A stretch of DNA of 64,000 nucleotides from Actinomycetota bacterium (GTDB taxonomy: Bacteria; Actinomycetota; Thermoleophilia; Solirubrobacterales; 70-9), in contig JAFDWO010000160.1 of assembly GCA_018268415.1 (NCBI GenBank), forward strand, positions 62,001 through 126,000, read 5' to 3'. Of the stretch, positions 8,578 through 16,536 are shown in pieces (position 1 is the first letter of the stretch; every line of letters begins with the position of its first letter). The notes under the pieces were generated by a model that was not told the origin of the DNA, searched no databases, and saw only the letters and a list, made by a program, of their open reading frames with translations. A program made the position numbers and the translations under genes.

Positions 8578-9351
8578 GTGGGGGAGGAGGTTCGCTACGA
8601 GCGTGTCGGCGCCGCCGCGGTGCTGACGATCGATCGGCCGGAGCGCCGCAACGCCGTCGACGCCGCCGCCGCGCGGGCGCTGCGCGCCGGGCTCGCGCGC
8701 TTCGAGGCCGACGAGGCGGCGCGGGTCCTGGTCCTGACCGGGGCCGGGGGAGAGGCGTTCTGCGCGGGCGCCGACCTGAAGGCGATGGACCTCGACGTCG
8801 ACGATTCCGCCGGGCCGATGGGCTTCAGCCGCCTTGCCGCGTCGAAGCCGACGATCGCCGCGATCGATGGCTGGTGCCTGGCCGGCGGGCTCGAGCTGGC
8901 GCTCTGGTGCGACCTGCGCCTGGCGACGCCGCGGTCGACCTTCGGCTGCTTCGAGCGCCGCTGGGGCGTGCCCCTGGTCGACGGCGGCACGCAACGGCTG
9001 CCGCGCGTGGTCGGGCTCGGCCGGGCGCTCGACCTGATCCTCAGCGGCCGCGCCGTCGACGCCGAGGAGGCGGAGCGGATCGGCCTCCTCACCGCCGTCA
9101 CCGCCCCCGGCGCCCACCTGGAGCGGGCGCTGGAGCTGGCCGAGACGCTTGCCGCCTTCCCCCAGGACACGATGCTGGCCGACCGCCGGGCCGCGATCGA
9201 GGGCTTCGGCCTGCCCCTTGCCGATGGCCTCGCGCTGGAGCATCGGCTGGGCCGCGAGACGCTCGCCACCGCCGCCCGCGGAGCTGGCCGCTTCGCCTCC
9301 GGCGAGGGTCGCCACGGTGCCCCGGCCCCGCCCGATACCTGCTGCTCCTGA
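8578..9351 (+). CDS. Enoyl-CoA hydratase/isomerase family protein
   Basis: A 257-residue crotonase. It has the oxyanion-hole segments AFCAGADLKAMD and CLAGGLELALWCD. Both catalytic glutamates of true enoyl-CoA hydratases have counterparts: the Glu in GGLELAL and the Glu in CFERRWG. The GGTQRLPRVVG block and RAVDAEEAERIGLL complete the family pattern. It probably hydrates 2-enoyl-CoA in fatty-acid or amino-acid breakdown. The C terminus is short and ends in a low-complexity CCS tail. Two TetR regulators follow on the same strand and may control it or a linked function. Confidence 0.88.
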   Translation: MGEEVRYERVGAAAVLTIDRPERRNAVDAAAARALRAGLARFEADEAARVLVLTGAGGEAFCAGADLKAMDLDVDDSAGPMGFSRLAASKPTIAAIDGWCLAGGLELALWCDLRLATPRSTFGCFERRWGVPLVDGGTQRLPRVVGLGRALDLILSGRAVDAEEAERIGLLTAVTAPGAHLERALELAETLAAFPQDTMLADRRAAIEGFGLPLADGLALEHRLGRETLATAARGAGRFASGEGRHGAPAPPDTCCS

Positions 9352-9386
9352 CCGCCCCGCGCGGGGACCGACGGGTCGTCGGAGTC

Positions 9387-9412
9387 GAGTGCAGGACCCG
9401 GTTCCTGCACTC
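9387..9412. promoter_or_regulatory. Perfect 10-bp-arm palindrome between hydratase and TetR gene
   Basis: GAGTGCAGGA and TCCTGCACTC flank a 6-nt spacer. It lies 36 nt after the hydratase stop and about 40-65 nt before the TetR starts. No T tract follows, so an operator for the downstream TetR protein is as likely as a terminator. Confidence 0.5.
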
Positions 9413-9450
9413 AAGAAAGCCCAAGTTGAAGTTGGATCAGTTCCGGTACC

Positions 9451-10113
9451 GTGCTGTTCGTGGCTCAACGTTCGTCGATGCGACCGCCGCCCGGTCGCCA
9501 GCGCCTCTCTCGTGAGTTCATCGCCCGCCACCAGCGTGCGCGGATCATCACCGCCCTCGCCGAGGAGACCATGGACCGCGGCTACCGCGCGGTCACCGTC
9601 GCCGACATCGTGCGTCGGGCCGGGATCGCCCGCAACACCTTCTACGACAACTTCTCCTCGAAGGAAGACTGCTTCCTCGCCACCCAGGAGTACGCGGTCG
9701 AGGAGGCACTCGCCCGGATCATCGCCGCCGCCGCGGAGCTCGAGACCTGGGAAGAGCGCCTCGCCGCCGGACTCGGCGCGTTCCTCGCGTACGTGGCGAG
9801 CGAACCCGCCCTTGCGCGCACCTGCATCGTCGAGGCGCTGTCGGCCGGTGAGGCCGCGCAGGAGCGCTACGAGGAGTCGCTGCAGGCGTTCCTGCCGCTG
9901 CTGCGACTGGGCCGCGAGGCCTCGCCGCAGGGGGACGACCTCCCCGACACGCTGGAGGAGACGATCGCCGGTGGAATCTTCTGGGTCATCTACAAGCGCA
10001 TCGTGCTCGGTGAGACCGAGAAGATCGAGTCGCTGCTGCCGGACCTCGTCGACTTCGCCCTGACCCCCTACATCGGCGCCGAGTCCGCCCAGCGGGCGAC
10101 CGCCCGGCTGTAA
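9451..10113 (+). CDS. TetR-family transcriptional regulator (first of a tandem pair)
   Basis: A 220-residue protein with an N-terminal TetR DNA-binding domain at about residues 30-80: ALAEETMDRGYRAVTVADIV, then the recognition helix region AGIARNTFYDNFSSKEDCF. The C-terminal ligand-binding half is alpha-helical and not assignable. GTG 9451 and ATG 9478 are both possible starts. The downstream gene is a paralogue with the same spacing of motifs and a matching C-terminal block (ESLLPDL, TPYIG versus TPFVG), so the pair arose by duplication. Such proteins usually repress their own and neighbouring genes until a small ligand binds. Confidence 0.85.
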   Translation: MLFVAQRSSMRPPPGRQRLSREFIARHQRARIITALAEETMDRGYRAVTVADIVRRAGIARNTFYDNFSSKEDCFLATQEYAVEEALARIIAAAAELETWEERLAAGLGAFLAYVASEPALARTCIVEALSAGEAAQERYEESLQAFLPLLRLGREASPQGDDLPDTLEETIAGGIFWVIYKRIVLGETEKIESLLPDLVDFALTPYIGAESAQRATARL

Positions 10114-10127
10114 ACGATAGGTATCGT
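10114..10127. promoter_or_regulatory. Palindromic operator candidate before the second TetR gene
   Basis: ACGATA-GG-TATCGT lies in the 20-nt gap between the two TetR genes, immediately before the GTG start. The position and symmetry fit a TetR-dimer site or an overlapping promoter. Confidence 0.45.
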
Positions 10128-10133
10128 CGCCTC

Positions 10134-10817
10134 GTGGCTCTCGATCCAGCCGAAGCTGCCGAGTACCCGCCGGAGCTCTCCCGCCTGCCCCCTGGCCGGC
10201 ACGGGCTGCCGCGCGACTTCGTCGTCCACAACCAGCGCGAGCGGCTGATCGCCGGGCTCGCCGAGGCGGTCGCCGAAAAAGGTTATGGCGGCACCACGAT
10301 TGCCGACATCACCCGCCACGCGGCGGTCTCGCGGCGCACCTTCTACGAGCACTTCGACGGCAAGGACGAGTGCTTCGTCGCGGCCTTCGACACGGTCACC
10401 GAGCAGTTGCGCGAGCGTGTCGATGCTGCCTTCAACGCCGAGGACGAGTGGCCCGCCGCGACCCGTGCCGGGATCGAGGCGATGCTCGCCTTCCTTGCCT
10501 CCGAACCGAACCTGGCGCGCTTGGCGATGGTCGAGGCGCTGGTCGCCGGCCCGGTCGTGGTCGAGCGCTACGACGCCGCCGTGCAGACCTTCCTCCCCTA
10601 CATCGCCGCGGGCCGCAAGGGCGCGTCCAAAGCGGTCCTCAAGCACCTCTCCGACTCGACCGAGGAAGCGCTGGTCGGCGGCATGGTCTCGCTCGTCTCC
10701 CGCCGCATCGTCGCCGGTCAGACCGAGGACCTCGAGTCCCTCCTCCCCGACCTCACCGAGTTCACCCTCACCCCCTTCGTCGGCAGCGACGAGGCGGCCC
10801 GCGTCGCCCGCGCCTGA
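10134..10817 (+). CDS. TetR-family transcriptional regulator (second of a tandem pair)
   Basis: A 227-residue regulator with the TetR helix-turn-helix at about residues 38-85 (AEAVAEKGYGGTTIADITRH, then AVSRRTFYEHFDGKDECF). The C-terminal domain matches that of the preceding gene over most of its length, including FLASEPNLARLAMVEAL and LESLLPDLTEF. The first 30 residues form a Pro-rich extension. It starts at GTG 10134, 20 nt after its paralogue. It is convergent with dnaE2. Target genes are unknown; the enoyl-CoA hydratase upstream is the nearest metabolic candidate. Confidence 0.85.
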   Translation: MALDPAEAAEYPPELSRLPPGRHGLPRDFVVHNQRERLIAGLAEAVAEKGYGGTTIADITRHAAVSRRTFYEHFDGKDECFVAAFDTVTEQLRERVDAAFNAEDEWPAATRAGIEAMLAFLASEPNLARLAMVEALVAGPVVVERYDAAVQTFLPYIAAGRKGASKAVLKHLSDSTEEALVGGMVSLVSRRIVAGQTEDLESLLPDLTEFTLTPFVGSDEAARVARA

Positions 10818-10834
10818 CCGGCCCGCGAGCGTCC

Positions 10835-13800
10835 TCATCTCCGCCGCCCGAAGCTGTGCCCGCCGGGGGCGACCGCCCGCAGCTCGGCGATCGCGAGCTT
10901 GCGCAGCTCCTGGCTGCGGCGCCAGGGTGAGGGGTCGCGGCCGGAGCCGATCGGCGGTTCGCGCCGCGACGGGCGCGCGGGGGAGGGGAGCGTCTCGTCG
11001 CCGTCCGCCCTCTCGGTCTGCTCCAGCTCCTCGATCGTGGCGATGAGGACGTTGGTCGTCCCTTCGCGCCGCTCGAGCTTGCCGCGGGCACGGATCAGGG
11101 GGGCGGCGCGGACCACGGCGCGGCTCTGGTCGTAGACCCGCGCGGGCACGATCAGGTTGACGACGCCGAGCTCGTCCTCGATCAGCATGAAGACGATCCC
11201 CTTCGCGGTCTCCGGCCGCTGGCGGGCGACGACCATCCCCGCCACCTCGACCGTCGCCCCGTCGGCGACCCGCTCGAGGTCGGCACTGCTCGAAAGCCCC
11301 GCGCCGAGCCGGGGGCGCATCAGCGCCATCGGGTGGCGACCGAGGACCATCCCGGTCGAGCGGTAATCGGCGATCACCTCGCCCCACTCACCGAGCCGCT
11401 CCAGGCGGGGCGGCTCGGGCGGCTCGATCGGCAGGGAGAGCTGCGTCGTGCCCTGGCCCGCCCGCCGCCCGTTGCCGGTGACGCCGACCCGCCACAGTGC
11501 CCGCCGCCGTTCCTCCTCGGCGCCGAGAGGCACTTCGTCGAGCGCTCCCGCCCAGGCCAGCTTTTCGAGGCTCGGCAGCCCGACCCCGGAGCGTGATGCC
11601 AGCTCGGCGATGCCGCGATATGGGCCGCCCCGCTTGCGCTCGGCGACCAGCGCCGCCATCTCCTCCTCGCGCACCCCCTTCACGTAGCCGAGGCCGATCC
11701 GCACCACGAGCCCGCCCGGCGCCCCCTCCGGTTCCCCTCGCCGAAACGGCGATTCGACGTGGCAGAGGACGCAACTGAGGTTGGCGTCGACGCTCGCGAT
11801 GCGGACCTTGCGACGGGCCGCCTCGTGGACCAGGGCGTCGGGCGGGTAGAAGCCCATCGGCTGCTCGTTCAGCAGACCACAGAGGAAGGCCGCACCGTGG
11901 TGGACGCGCAGCCAGGCCGACTGGTAGGCGAGCAGGCCGAACGCCGCCGAGTGGGCCTTCGGGAAGCCGAAGCCGGCGAAGCCCTGGATCTTCTGCCAGA
12001 TTTCCTCCGCCGGCGCCGGCGGGACGCCCCACCTCTTCCCGGCCCCGGCGATGAAGTCCTGACGGTGGTCCTCGATCGCCTGTTGGGAGCGCTTGCGGCT
12101 CATCGCCCGTCGCAGGCTCTCCGCCCGGGCGGGGGTGAAGCCCGCGAACTCCATCGCCACCTCCAGCACCTGCTCCTGGTAGACGATCGTCCCCAGGGTG
12201 TCGCCCAGCGGCTTCTTCAGGGAGGGGTGCTCGTAGGGTGGCTCGAAGCTCGGGTCTTCGCGCTGGCGTTTGCGGCGTTCGATGTAGGGGTGGACGGCGC
12301 CGCCCTGGATCGGACCGGGGCGGACCAGCGCCACCTGGACGGTGAGGTCGTCGAGGGTTTCGGGATGGGTGCGGGGCAGCATCTGCATCTGGGCGCGGCT
12401 CTCGATCTGGAAGACCCCGGTCGTCTCGGCCGCCTGGATCGACCTGAAGGTCTCGGCGTCGTCGAGCGGGATCCGCGAGAGGTCGATCCGCTTCCCCACC
12501 GCCGCTTCGACCTCGTCGACACAACGTTCGACCGCGGAGAGCATCCCCAGGCCGAGCAGGTCGATCTTCAGCAACCCGGCGTCGGCGCAGGAGTCCTTGT
12601 CCCACTGGACGATCTGGCGGCGCTCCATCGCGGTCGGTACCACCGGGCAGAAGTCGGTCAACGGCGCGGTGGCGATCACCATCCCGCCGGAGTGCTGGGA
12701 GGCGTGCCGCGGTAGGCCGAGCGCCTCCTTGCCGATCTCCATCAGCGCCTGCCAGCGTCGCGAGCCCGCCCTCCTCGTGCCGATCGCGGCGGCGATGTCG
12801 CGTTCCATCTCCTCGACCGACTCGTGGAAGCCGACCACCCCCGCGACCTTCTCGATCTCCTCCGGCGGCAGCCCGAGCACCTTGCCGAAATCACGGACGA
12901 CACCGCGCGGACGGTAGGTCGGGAAGGCGGCGACGAGGGCGGAGCGGTCGGCGCCGTAGACCTCGTGGACGCGGGGGATGAGGGCCTCGCGGACGTCACG
13001 GGGGAAGTCGAGGTCGATGTCGGGCATCGAGCGAGCGTCGTCGGAGACGATTTCGTCGTTGAGGAAACGGCCCGTGAAGAGGTCCGCCTTCACCGGGTCG
13101 ATGTGGGAGAGACCGGTCAGGTAACAGACGATCGAGCTGACGCTCGAGCCCCGGCCGCGGCCTGGCGGTAGGAGGGATCGGGCCGCCTCCCGTCCCCGCA
13201 CCTCGAGCGCGACCTCGCGGGCGAGCTCGAGCAGGCGGTGGTGGAGGAGGAAGAAGGCGGAGAGGTCGATCTTGCGGATCGTCCTCAGCTCCGACTCGAG
13301 CCGCCCTTCGGCCTTGCGTCGATCCACCCCCGGGGGATAGGCGGCGACCAGCCGTTCGCGGCAGAGCCGGGCGAGCTCGGCGTCGGCGTTCTCCTCCTGC
13401 GGGTAGCTGTAGCCGAGGTCCGTGTTGAGGTTGAAGGCGAGCCGCTCGGCGAGGCGCAGGGTCTCGGCGACGGCGCCCGGGTGCTCGGCGAAGCGCTCGG
13501 CCATCGCGGCGGGCGAGTCGAGCGCCGAGCTGGAGTTGCCGCGCCGGCGGGGCTCGCTCGACTCGAGCGTCTCACCCAGCCCGATCGCGACCAGCGCGTC
13601 CTGGAGGTGGGAGCGGGAGCGGGCGTGGGCGTGGACGTTGCCGGTGGCGACGGTGGGGACCCCGAGCCGCTCGGCGAGCAGCGCCAGCCAGCGGTTGCGC
13701 GCCCGGTCCCGGCGCCAGTAGGGACGCTGGAGCTCGACCCGGAAGCGATCGCGGCCGAAGGCGGCCAGCAGCCGGCGCCCGAGCCTCTCGCCCGCCGCCG

Positions 13801-14299
13801 TGTCGCCGCGCTCGAAGGCCCCCGCGAGCGCCCCGTCCCGCGCGCACCCCGAGAGGCAGACGAGCCCGTCGGCGTGTCGCTCGACCTCCTCCAGCGTCGT
13901 CCACGCCGGTTCCGCGACCCGCGCCGTGTTGTCCCGCGTATGAGCGTGAGCGGCGGTAAGGAGCCGGCAAAGGTTCCGATACCCCACCTCGTCCTCCACC
14001 AGCAAGGTCAGATGTTGACGGGCCGAAAACTCAAGCCCGTCTGGAGTTTTCGGCCCGTCAACAGCGGGGTGCGACGAAAGGCACACGGTCAGCTCGGCGC
14101 CGGTGATCGGGCGCAGGGCGAGCTCCTGGGTGCAGTGGGCGAACTCCATCGACCCCCAGAGGCCGTCGTGGTCGGTCAGCGCCAGCGCCGGGTAGCCGAG
14201 CTTCTCGGCGGCTTTCGCCAGCTCCTGCGGGGTCGAGGCACCGTCGAGGAAGGAGAACGCCGAGTGGGCGTGCAGCTCGATGTAGGGGGCAGTCGACAT
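10835..14299 (-). CDS. dnaE2: Error-prone DNA polymerase III alpha subunit DnaE2 (ImuC)
   Basis: This 1154-residue C-family polymerase opens with the PHP domain (ELHAHSAFSFLDGAS). It carries the catalytic acidic motif MPDIDLDFPRDVRE at about residue 425, the thumb/finger blocks DLTVQVALVRPGPIQGG and RRAMSRKRSQQ, and a C-terminal OB fold (about 1010-1100). It lacks the long C-terminal tau-binding tail of replicative DnaE, as DnaE2 does. It performs error-prone translesion synthesis together with ImuB. Start ATG 14299 gives MSTAPYIELHAHS directly. Residues about 79-95 are encoded by a 51-bp palindromic repeat inserted in frame. It is the last gene of the imuB operon, with a 7-nt gap from the DUF6504 gene. 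Confidence 0.95.
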   Translation of the reverse strand: MSTAPYIELHAHSAFSFLDGASTPQELAKAAEKLGYPALALTDHDGLWGSMEFAHCTQELALRPITGAELTVCLSSHPAVDGPKTPDGLEFSARQHLTLLVEDEVGYRNLCRLLTAAHAHTRDNTARVAEPAWTTLEEVERHADGLVCLSGCARDGALAGAFERGDTAAGERLGRRLLAAFGRDRFRVELQRPYWRRDRARNRWLALLAERLGVPTVATGNVHAHARSRSHLQDALVAIGLGETLESSEPRRRGNSSSALDSPAAMAERFAEHPGAVAETLRLAERLAFNLNTDLGYSYPQEENADAELARLCRERLVAAYPPGVDRRKAEGRLESELRTIRKIDLSAFFLLHHRLLELAREVALEVRGREAARSLLPPGRGRGSSVSSIVCYLTGLSHIDPVKADLFTGRFLNDEIVSDDARSMPDIDLDFPRDVREALIPRVHEVYGADRSALVAAFPTYRPRGVVRDFGKVLGLPPEEIEKVAGVVGFHESVEEMERDIAAAIGTRRAGSRRWQALMEIGKEALGLPRHASQHSGGMVIATAPLTDFCPVVPTAMERRQIVQWDKDSCADAGLLKIDLLGLGMLSAVERCVDEVEAAVGKRIDLSRIPLDDAETFRSIQAAETTGVFQIESRAQMQMLPRTHPETLDDLTVQVALVRPGPIQGGAVHPYIERRKRQREDPSFEPPYEHPSLKKPLGDTLGTIVYQEQVLEVAMEFAGFTPARAESLRRAMSRKRSQQAIEDHRQDFIAGAGKRWGVPPAPAEEIWQKIQGFAGFGFPKAHSAAFGLLAYQSAWLRVHHGAAFLCGLLNEQPMGFYPPDALVHEAARRKVRIASVDANLSCVLCHVESPFRRGEPEGAPGGLVVRIGLGYVKGVREEEMAALVAERKRGGPYRGIAELASRSGVGLPSLEKLAWAGALDEVPLGAEEERRRALWRVGVTGNGRRAGQGTTQLSLPIEPPEPPRLERLGEWGEVIADYRSTGMVLGRHPMALMRPRLGAGLSSSADLERVADGATVEVAGMVVARQRPETAKGIVFMLIEDELGVVNLIVPARVYDQSRAVVRAAPLIRARGKLERREGTTNVLIATIEELEQTERADGDETLPSPARPSRREPPIGSGRDPSPWRRSQELRKLAIAELRAVAPGGHSFGRRR
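14013..14063. repeat. 51-bp palindromic repeat, copy B, in frame inside dnaE2
   Basis: The arms are 23 nt, with the outer 20 bp perfectly paired (GGGCCGAAAACTC core), one mismatch in the inner three, and a 5-nt loop. It matches copy A at 1276-1326 in length, loop size and core. Its 51 nt equal 17 codons, so dnaE2 stays in frame; the encoded stretch (VDGPKTPDGLEFSARQ) lies between the PHP strands ending CLSSHPA and beginning HLTLLVED. Confidence 0.88.
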
Positions 14300-14306
14300 C
14301 GCCGCC

Positions 14307-14558
14307 TCAGGCCCGCTGGCGGTACCAGCGCCCGTCGCCGGGAGCGCGGAGATCGTGGAAGACGGTGAGGGCGCGGCCATCGGCCATCACCAGCTCGAAG
14401 TAGCGGCGGTGCAGTGGCCGCGGCGTCCACCAGCGATCCTCGACCACCCACTCCTCGCGCACCGCCTCGACCGCCGCCCCGCCGACCGCCCGCGGCACCC
14501 CGCCCGCGGCGCACACCGCGACCGCCCGCGGCTCGTTGAGGCGACGCGGCCCGACCAT
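14307..14558 (-). CDS. DUF6504-type small protein of the mutasome operon
   Basis: An 83-residue protein with the core VREEWVVEDRWWTPRPLHRRYFELVMADGR and a Tyr/Arg-rich end. This pattern is typical of small proteins encoded between imuB-like or dinB-like genes and dnaE2 in actinobacteria (DUF6504 from memory). The function is unknown; operon position suggests a structural or regulatory part of the translesion complex. The start overlaps the imuB stop by one base (TGATG), and the stop is 7 nt before dnaE2. Confidence 0.7.
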   Translation of the reverse strand: MVGPRRLNEPRAVAVCAAGGVPRAVGGAAVEAVREEWVVEDRWWTPRPLHRRYFELVMADGRALTVFHDLRAPGDGRWYRQRA

Positions 14559-15634
14559 CAGAGCTCCGGGAAGGAGGTGAGGAGGTGCCGGCGCTCGGGG
14601 ACGCGCGAGGTCACGTCGACGGCGAGGACGCGGAGCAGCGCGTCGGCGCCCTGGGTGGCGCGGACCTCGCGCACCGCCGCGCCGAGCCGCCGCCGGCGCG
14701 GCTCGGCCCCGCCGACCTCCATCACCAGCTGGTCGGCGGCGGGCGGACCGAAGCCGAGCGCCCGCAGTCGCAGGGCCTCCGCCGGCCCCGGCAGCCCCTC
14801 CAGCCGCGGCACCAGCAGCCGCCGCAACGGCGCTGCGGCGGCGGTGGGACGGCCGAGCCCCTGGTCGACGCTCCAGCTGCCGCCGCCGCAGAGGCGCGCC
14901 CCGAGCCGCACGCCGAGCAGCGTCCGCCCCTTCCGCTCGGGGGCCGCCAGCAGCCGATCGATCAACAGGTGGAGCGCCCGGTCGAGTTGGCCGCCCGCCA
15001 CCCCTTCGGGGAGCTCGATCTCCTCGACCAGGTCCTCGTGCGGGACGCGCGGGCGCAGCGGCTCCTCCTCGCCGCGGGCGATCCGCAGGGCGCGCAGCCC
15101 GAGCGGCCCGAAGCGGTCGGCGACCTGGTCCAGGGTGAGGCGCCGCAGCTCGCCCAGGGTGCCGATCCCCAGCCGCTCCAGCGCGGTGACCAGCTCCGCC
15201 GCCGCCCGCGGCTCACCCAGCCGGTCGACCAGCACCGCGGTCGGCAGCGGCGCCAGGAAGCGGCCGAGCCGAGCCGGCGCCACCACCCCCTCCCCGCGTT
15301 CAGCGGCGCCGCGTGCCGCGGTCCGGGTCGGTGCCACCCCGATCAGGACCGGCACCCCGATCGCCCGCCTCGCCACCGCTGTCACCCCGGCGACCTCGCC
15401 GCCGTAGAGCCCGCGCAGCCCGCCGACCGCGAAGAAGACCTCCCCGGCCCGCTCCGTCTCGACCCCGGCGCCGATCCCCTCCAGCGCCCGGGCCACCGCC
15501 TCGGTCAGCTCCGTCGCCGCGACCGGATCGTCCACCCGCCCGTCAAGAGGTGGGCGCCCGGGCCGAAGCCCCCCGGAGTGGCCCGGGCGCTCAGGAGTCG
15601 CCAGACGACAATCGATGACGCAGGCGATCTCCAT
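14558..15634 (-). CDS. imuB: ImuB-like, Y-family polymerase homologue (non-catalytic, shortened)
   Basis: A 358-residue protein with Y-family architecture: a short palm strand (MEIACVIDCRLATPE), an FFAVGGLRGLYGG block where active polymerases have the SxDE catalytic pair, GVAPTRTAARGAA, a helix-hairpin-helix thumb (LGIGTLGELRRL), and a C-terminal little-finger domain. ImuB proteins are known to lack the catalytic acids and to act as the bridge between the beta clamp and DnaE2. Compared with usual ImuB (about 500 residues) the segment between the first strand and the VEPS-like region is missing about 60 residues. ATG 15634 is preferred because the LexA box sits directly upstream. No imuA' gene is adjacent. 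Confidence 0.8.
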   Translation of the reverse strand: MEIACVIDCRLATPERPGHSGGLRPGRPPLDGRVDDPVAATELTEAVARALEGIGAGVETERAGEVFFAVGGLRGLYGGEVAGVTAVARRAIGVPVLIGVAPTRTAARGAAERGEGVVAPARLGRFLAPLPTAVLVDRLGEPRAAAELVTALERLGIGTLGELRRLTLDQVADRFGPLGLRALRIARGEEEPLRPRVPHEDLVEEIELPEGVAGGQLDRALHLLIDRLLAAPERKGRTLLGVRLGARLCGGGSWSVDQGLGRPTAAAAPLRRLLVPRLEGLPGPAEALRLRALGFGPPAADQLVMEVGGAEPRRRRLGAAVREVRATQGADALLRVLAVDVTSRVPERRHLLTSFPEL

Positions 15635-15635
15635 A

Positions 15636-15649
15636 CGAACGTATGTTCG
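15636..15649 (-). promoter_or_regulatory. LexA (SOS) box upstream of imuB
   Basis: CGAACGTATGTTCG fits the actinobacterial/Gram-positive LexA consensus CGAACRNRYGTTCG exactly. It ends one base before the imuB ATG, so LexA binding would cover the promoter and start region, and the transcript may be leaderless. It should make the imuB-DUF6504-dnaE2 operon DNA-damage inducible. Confidence 0.88.
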
Positions 15650-15693
15650 CACGTCGTGCAAGCACCGGCATCAGACAAAACGTTGCGAACGCG

Positions 15694-16536
15694 TCAGCGC
15701 AAGAAATCGCCCGCGAGCGCCTCGCTCAGCTCCCACAGCCGGCGCCGCGCCTCGGGGTCGTAGGCCTGGTCTTCGGCGCGAGCTTCGGTCTCGCGGTCGA
15801 AGAAGCGGCCGGTGACGTCGTCGAGATCGGGATCGACGGCAAGCCGGACGGTCGCCTCGACCCCGCGCTCGAGGGCGTCGACCGAGGTGCGGCGCTCCTC
15901 GAGCACGATCTTGGTCGGCATGAAGGTGGCGGGGTGGAGGGAGTTGACGGTGACGCCGGCGTCGGTGGGGAGGCGGTAGGCCAGCTCGTTGGCGAAGGAG
16001 ATCTGGGCGAGTTTCGACTGCGCGTAGGCACGGCGGCCTTCGTAGAGGGAGCGCTCCAGTTGGGGGTCGTCGAAGTCCAGGGAGGCCTGGCCGAGCGAGG
16101 CGACCATGACGATGCGGGCCGGCGCCGAGCGTTCGAGCAGCGGCAGCAGGCGGGTGGTGAGGACGAAGCTCGCCAGGTAGTTGACCGCGAAGCGCAGCTC
16201 GAGGCCGTCGGCGCTCTCCTCCCGGTCCGGCGAGTCGGGGAGGCCCGAGCCGATGCCGGCGTTGTTGATCAGCAGGTGCAGCGCGGGGAGCGCCGCGATC
16301 TCCTCGGCCAGGGCCCCGACCTCGGCCAGCGAGGCGAAGTCGGCGCGGTGGGTGTGGACCTCCTCGTTGCCGGTCGCGGCGACGATCTCCCGAGCCGCGG
16401 CGGCGAGCTTCTCCGCGCTGCGCCCGTGGATGTGGACGGTCGCGCCCATCCCGGCCAGCCGCTCGGCGACCGCACGGCCGAGCCCGTCGGTGGCCCCGGT
16501 GACCAGCGCGACGGTGTCCGCGGGTGCCCGGCTCAC
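15694..16536 (-). CDS. Short-chain dehydrogenase/reductase
   Basis: A 280-residue SDR. The cofactor motif is VTGATDGLGRAVA (TGxxxGxG), the structural motif is LLINNAGIGSG (NNAG), and the catalytic region has a Ser in VASLGQAS with YAQSKLAQ (YxxxK). The longer substrate loop around the active site resembles retinol-dehydrogenase/WW-oxidoreductase-like SDRs, which often use NADP(H). The substrate is not predictable. Its start overlaps the stop of the upstream zinc-type oxidoreductase gene by 4 nt, so both are one operon. It ends 59 nt before the imuB start. Confidence 0.88.
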   Translation of the reverse strand: MSRAPADTVALVTGATDGLGRAVAERLAGMGATVHIHGRSAEKLAAAAREIVAATGNEEVHTHRADFASLAEVGALAEEIAALPALHLLINNAGIGSGLPDSPDREESADGLELRFAVNYLASFVLTTRLLPLLERSAPARIVMVASLGQASLDFDDPQLERSLYEGRRAYAQSKLAQISFANELAYRLPTDAGVTVNSLHPATFMPTKIVLEERRTSVDALERGVEATVRLAVDPDLDDVTGRFFDRETEARAEDQAYDPEARRRLWELSEALAGDFLR

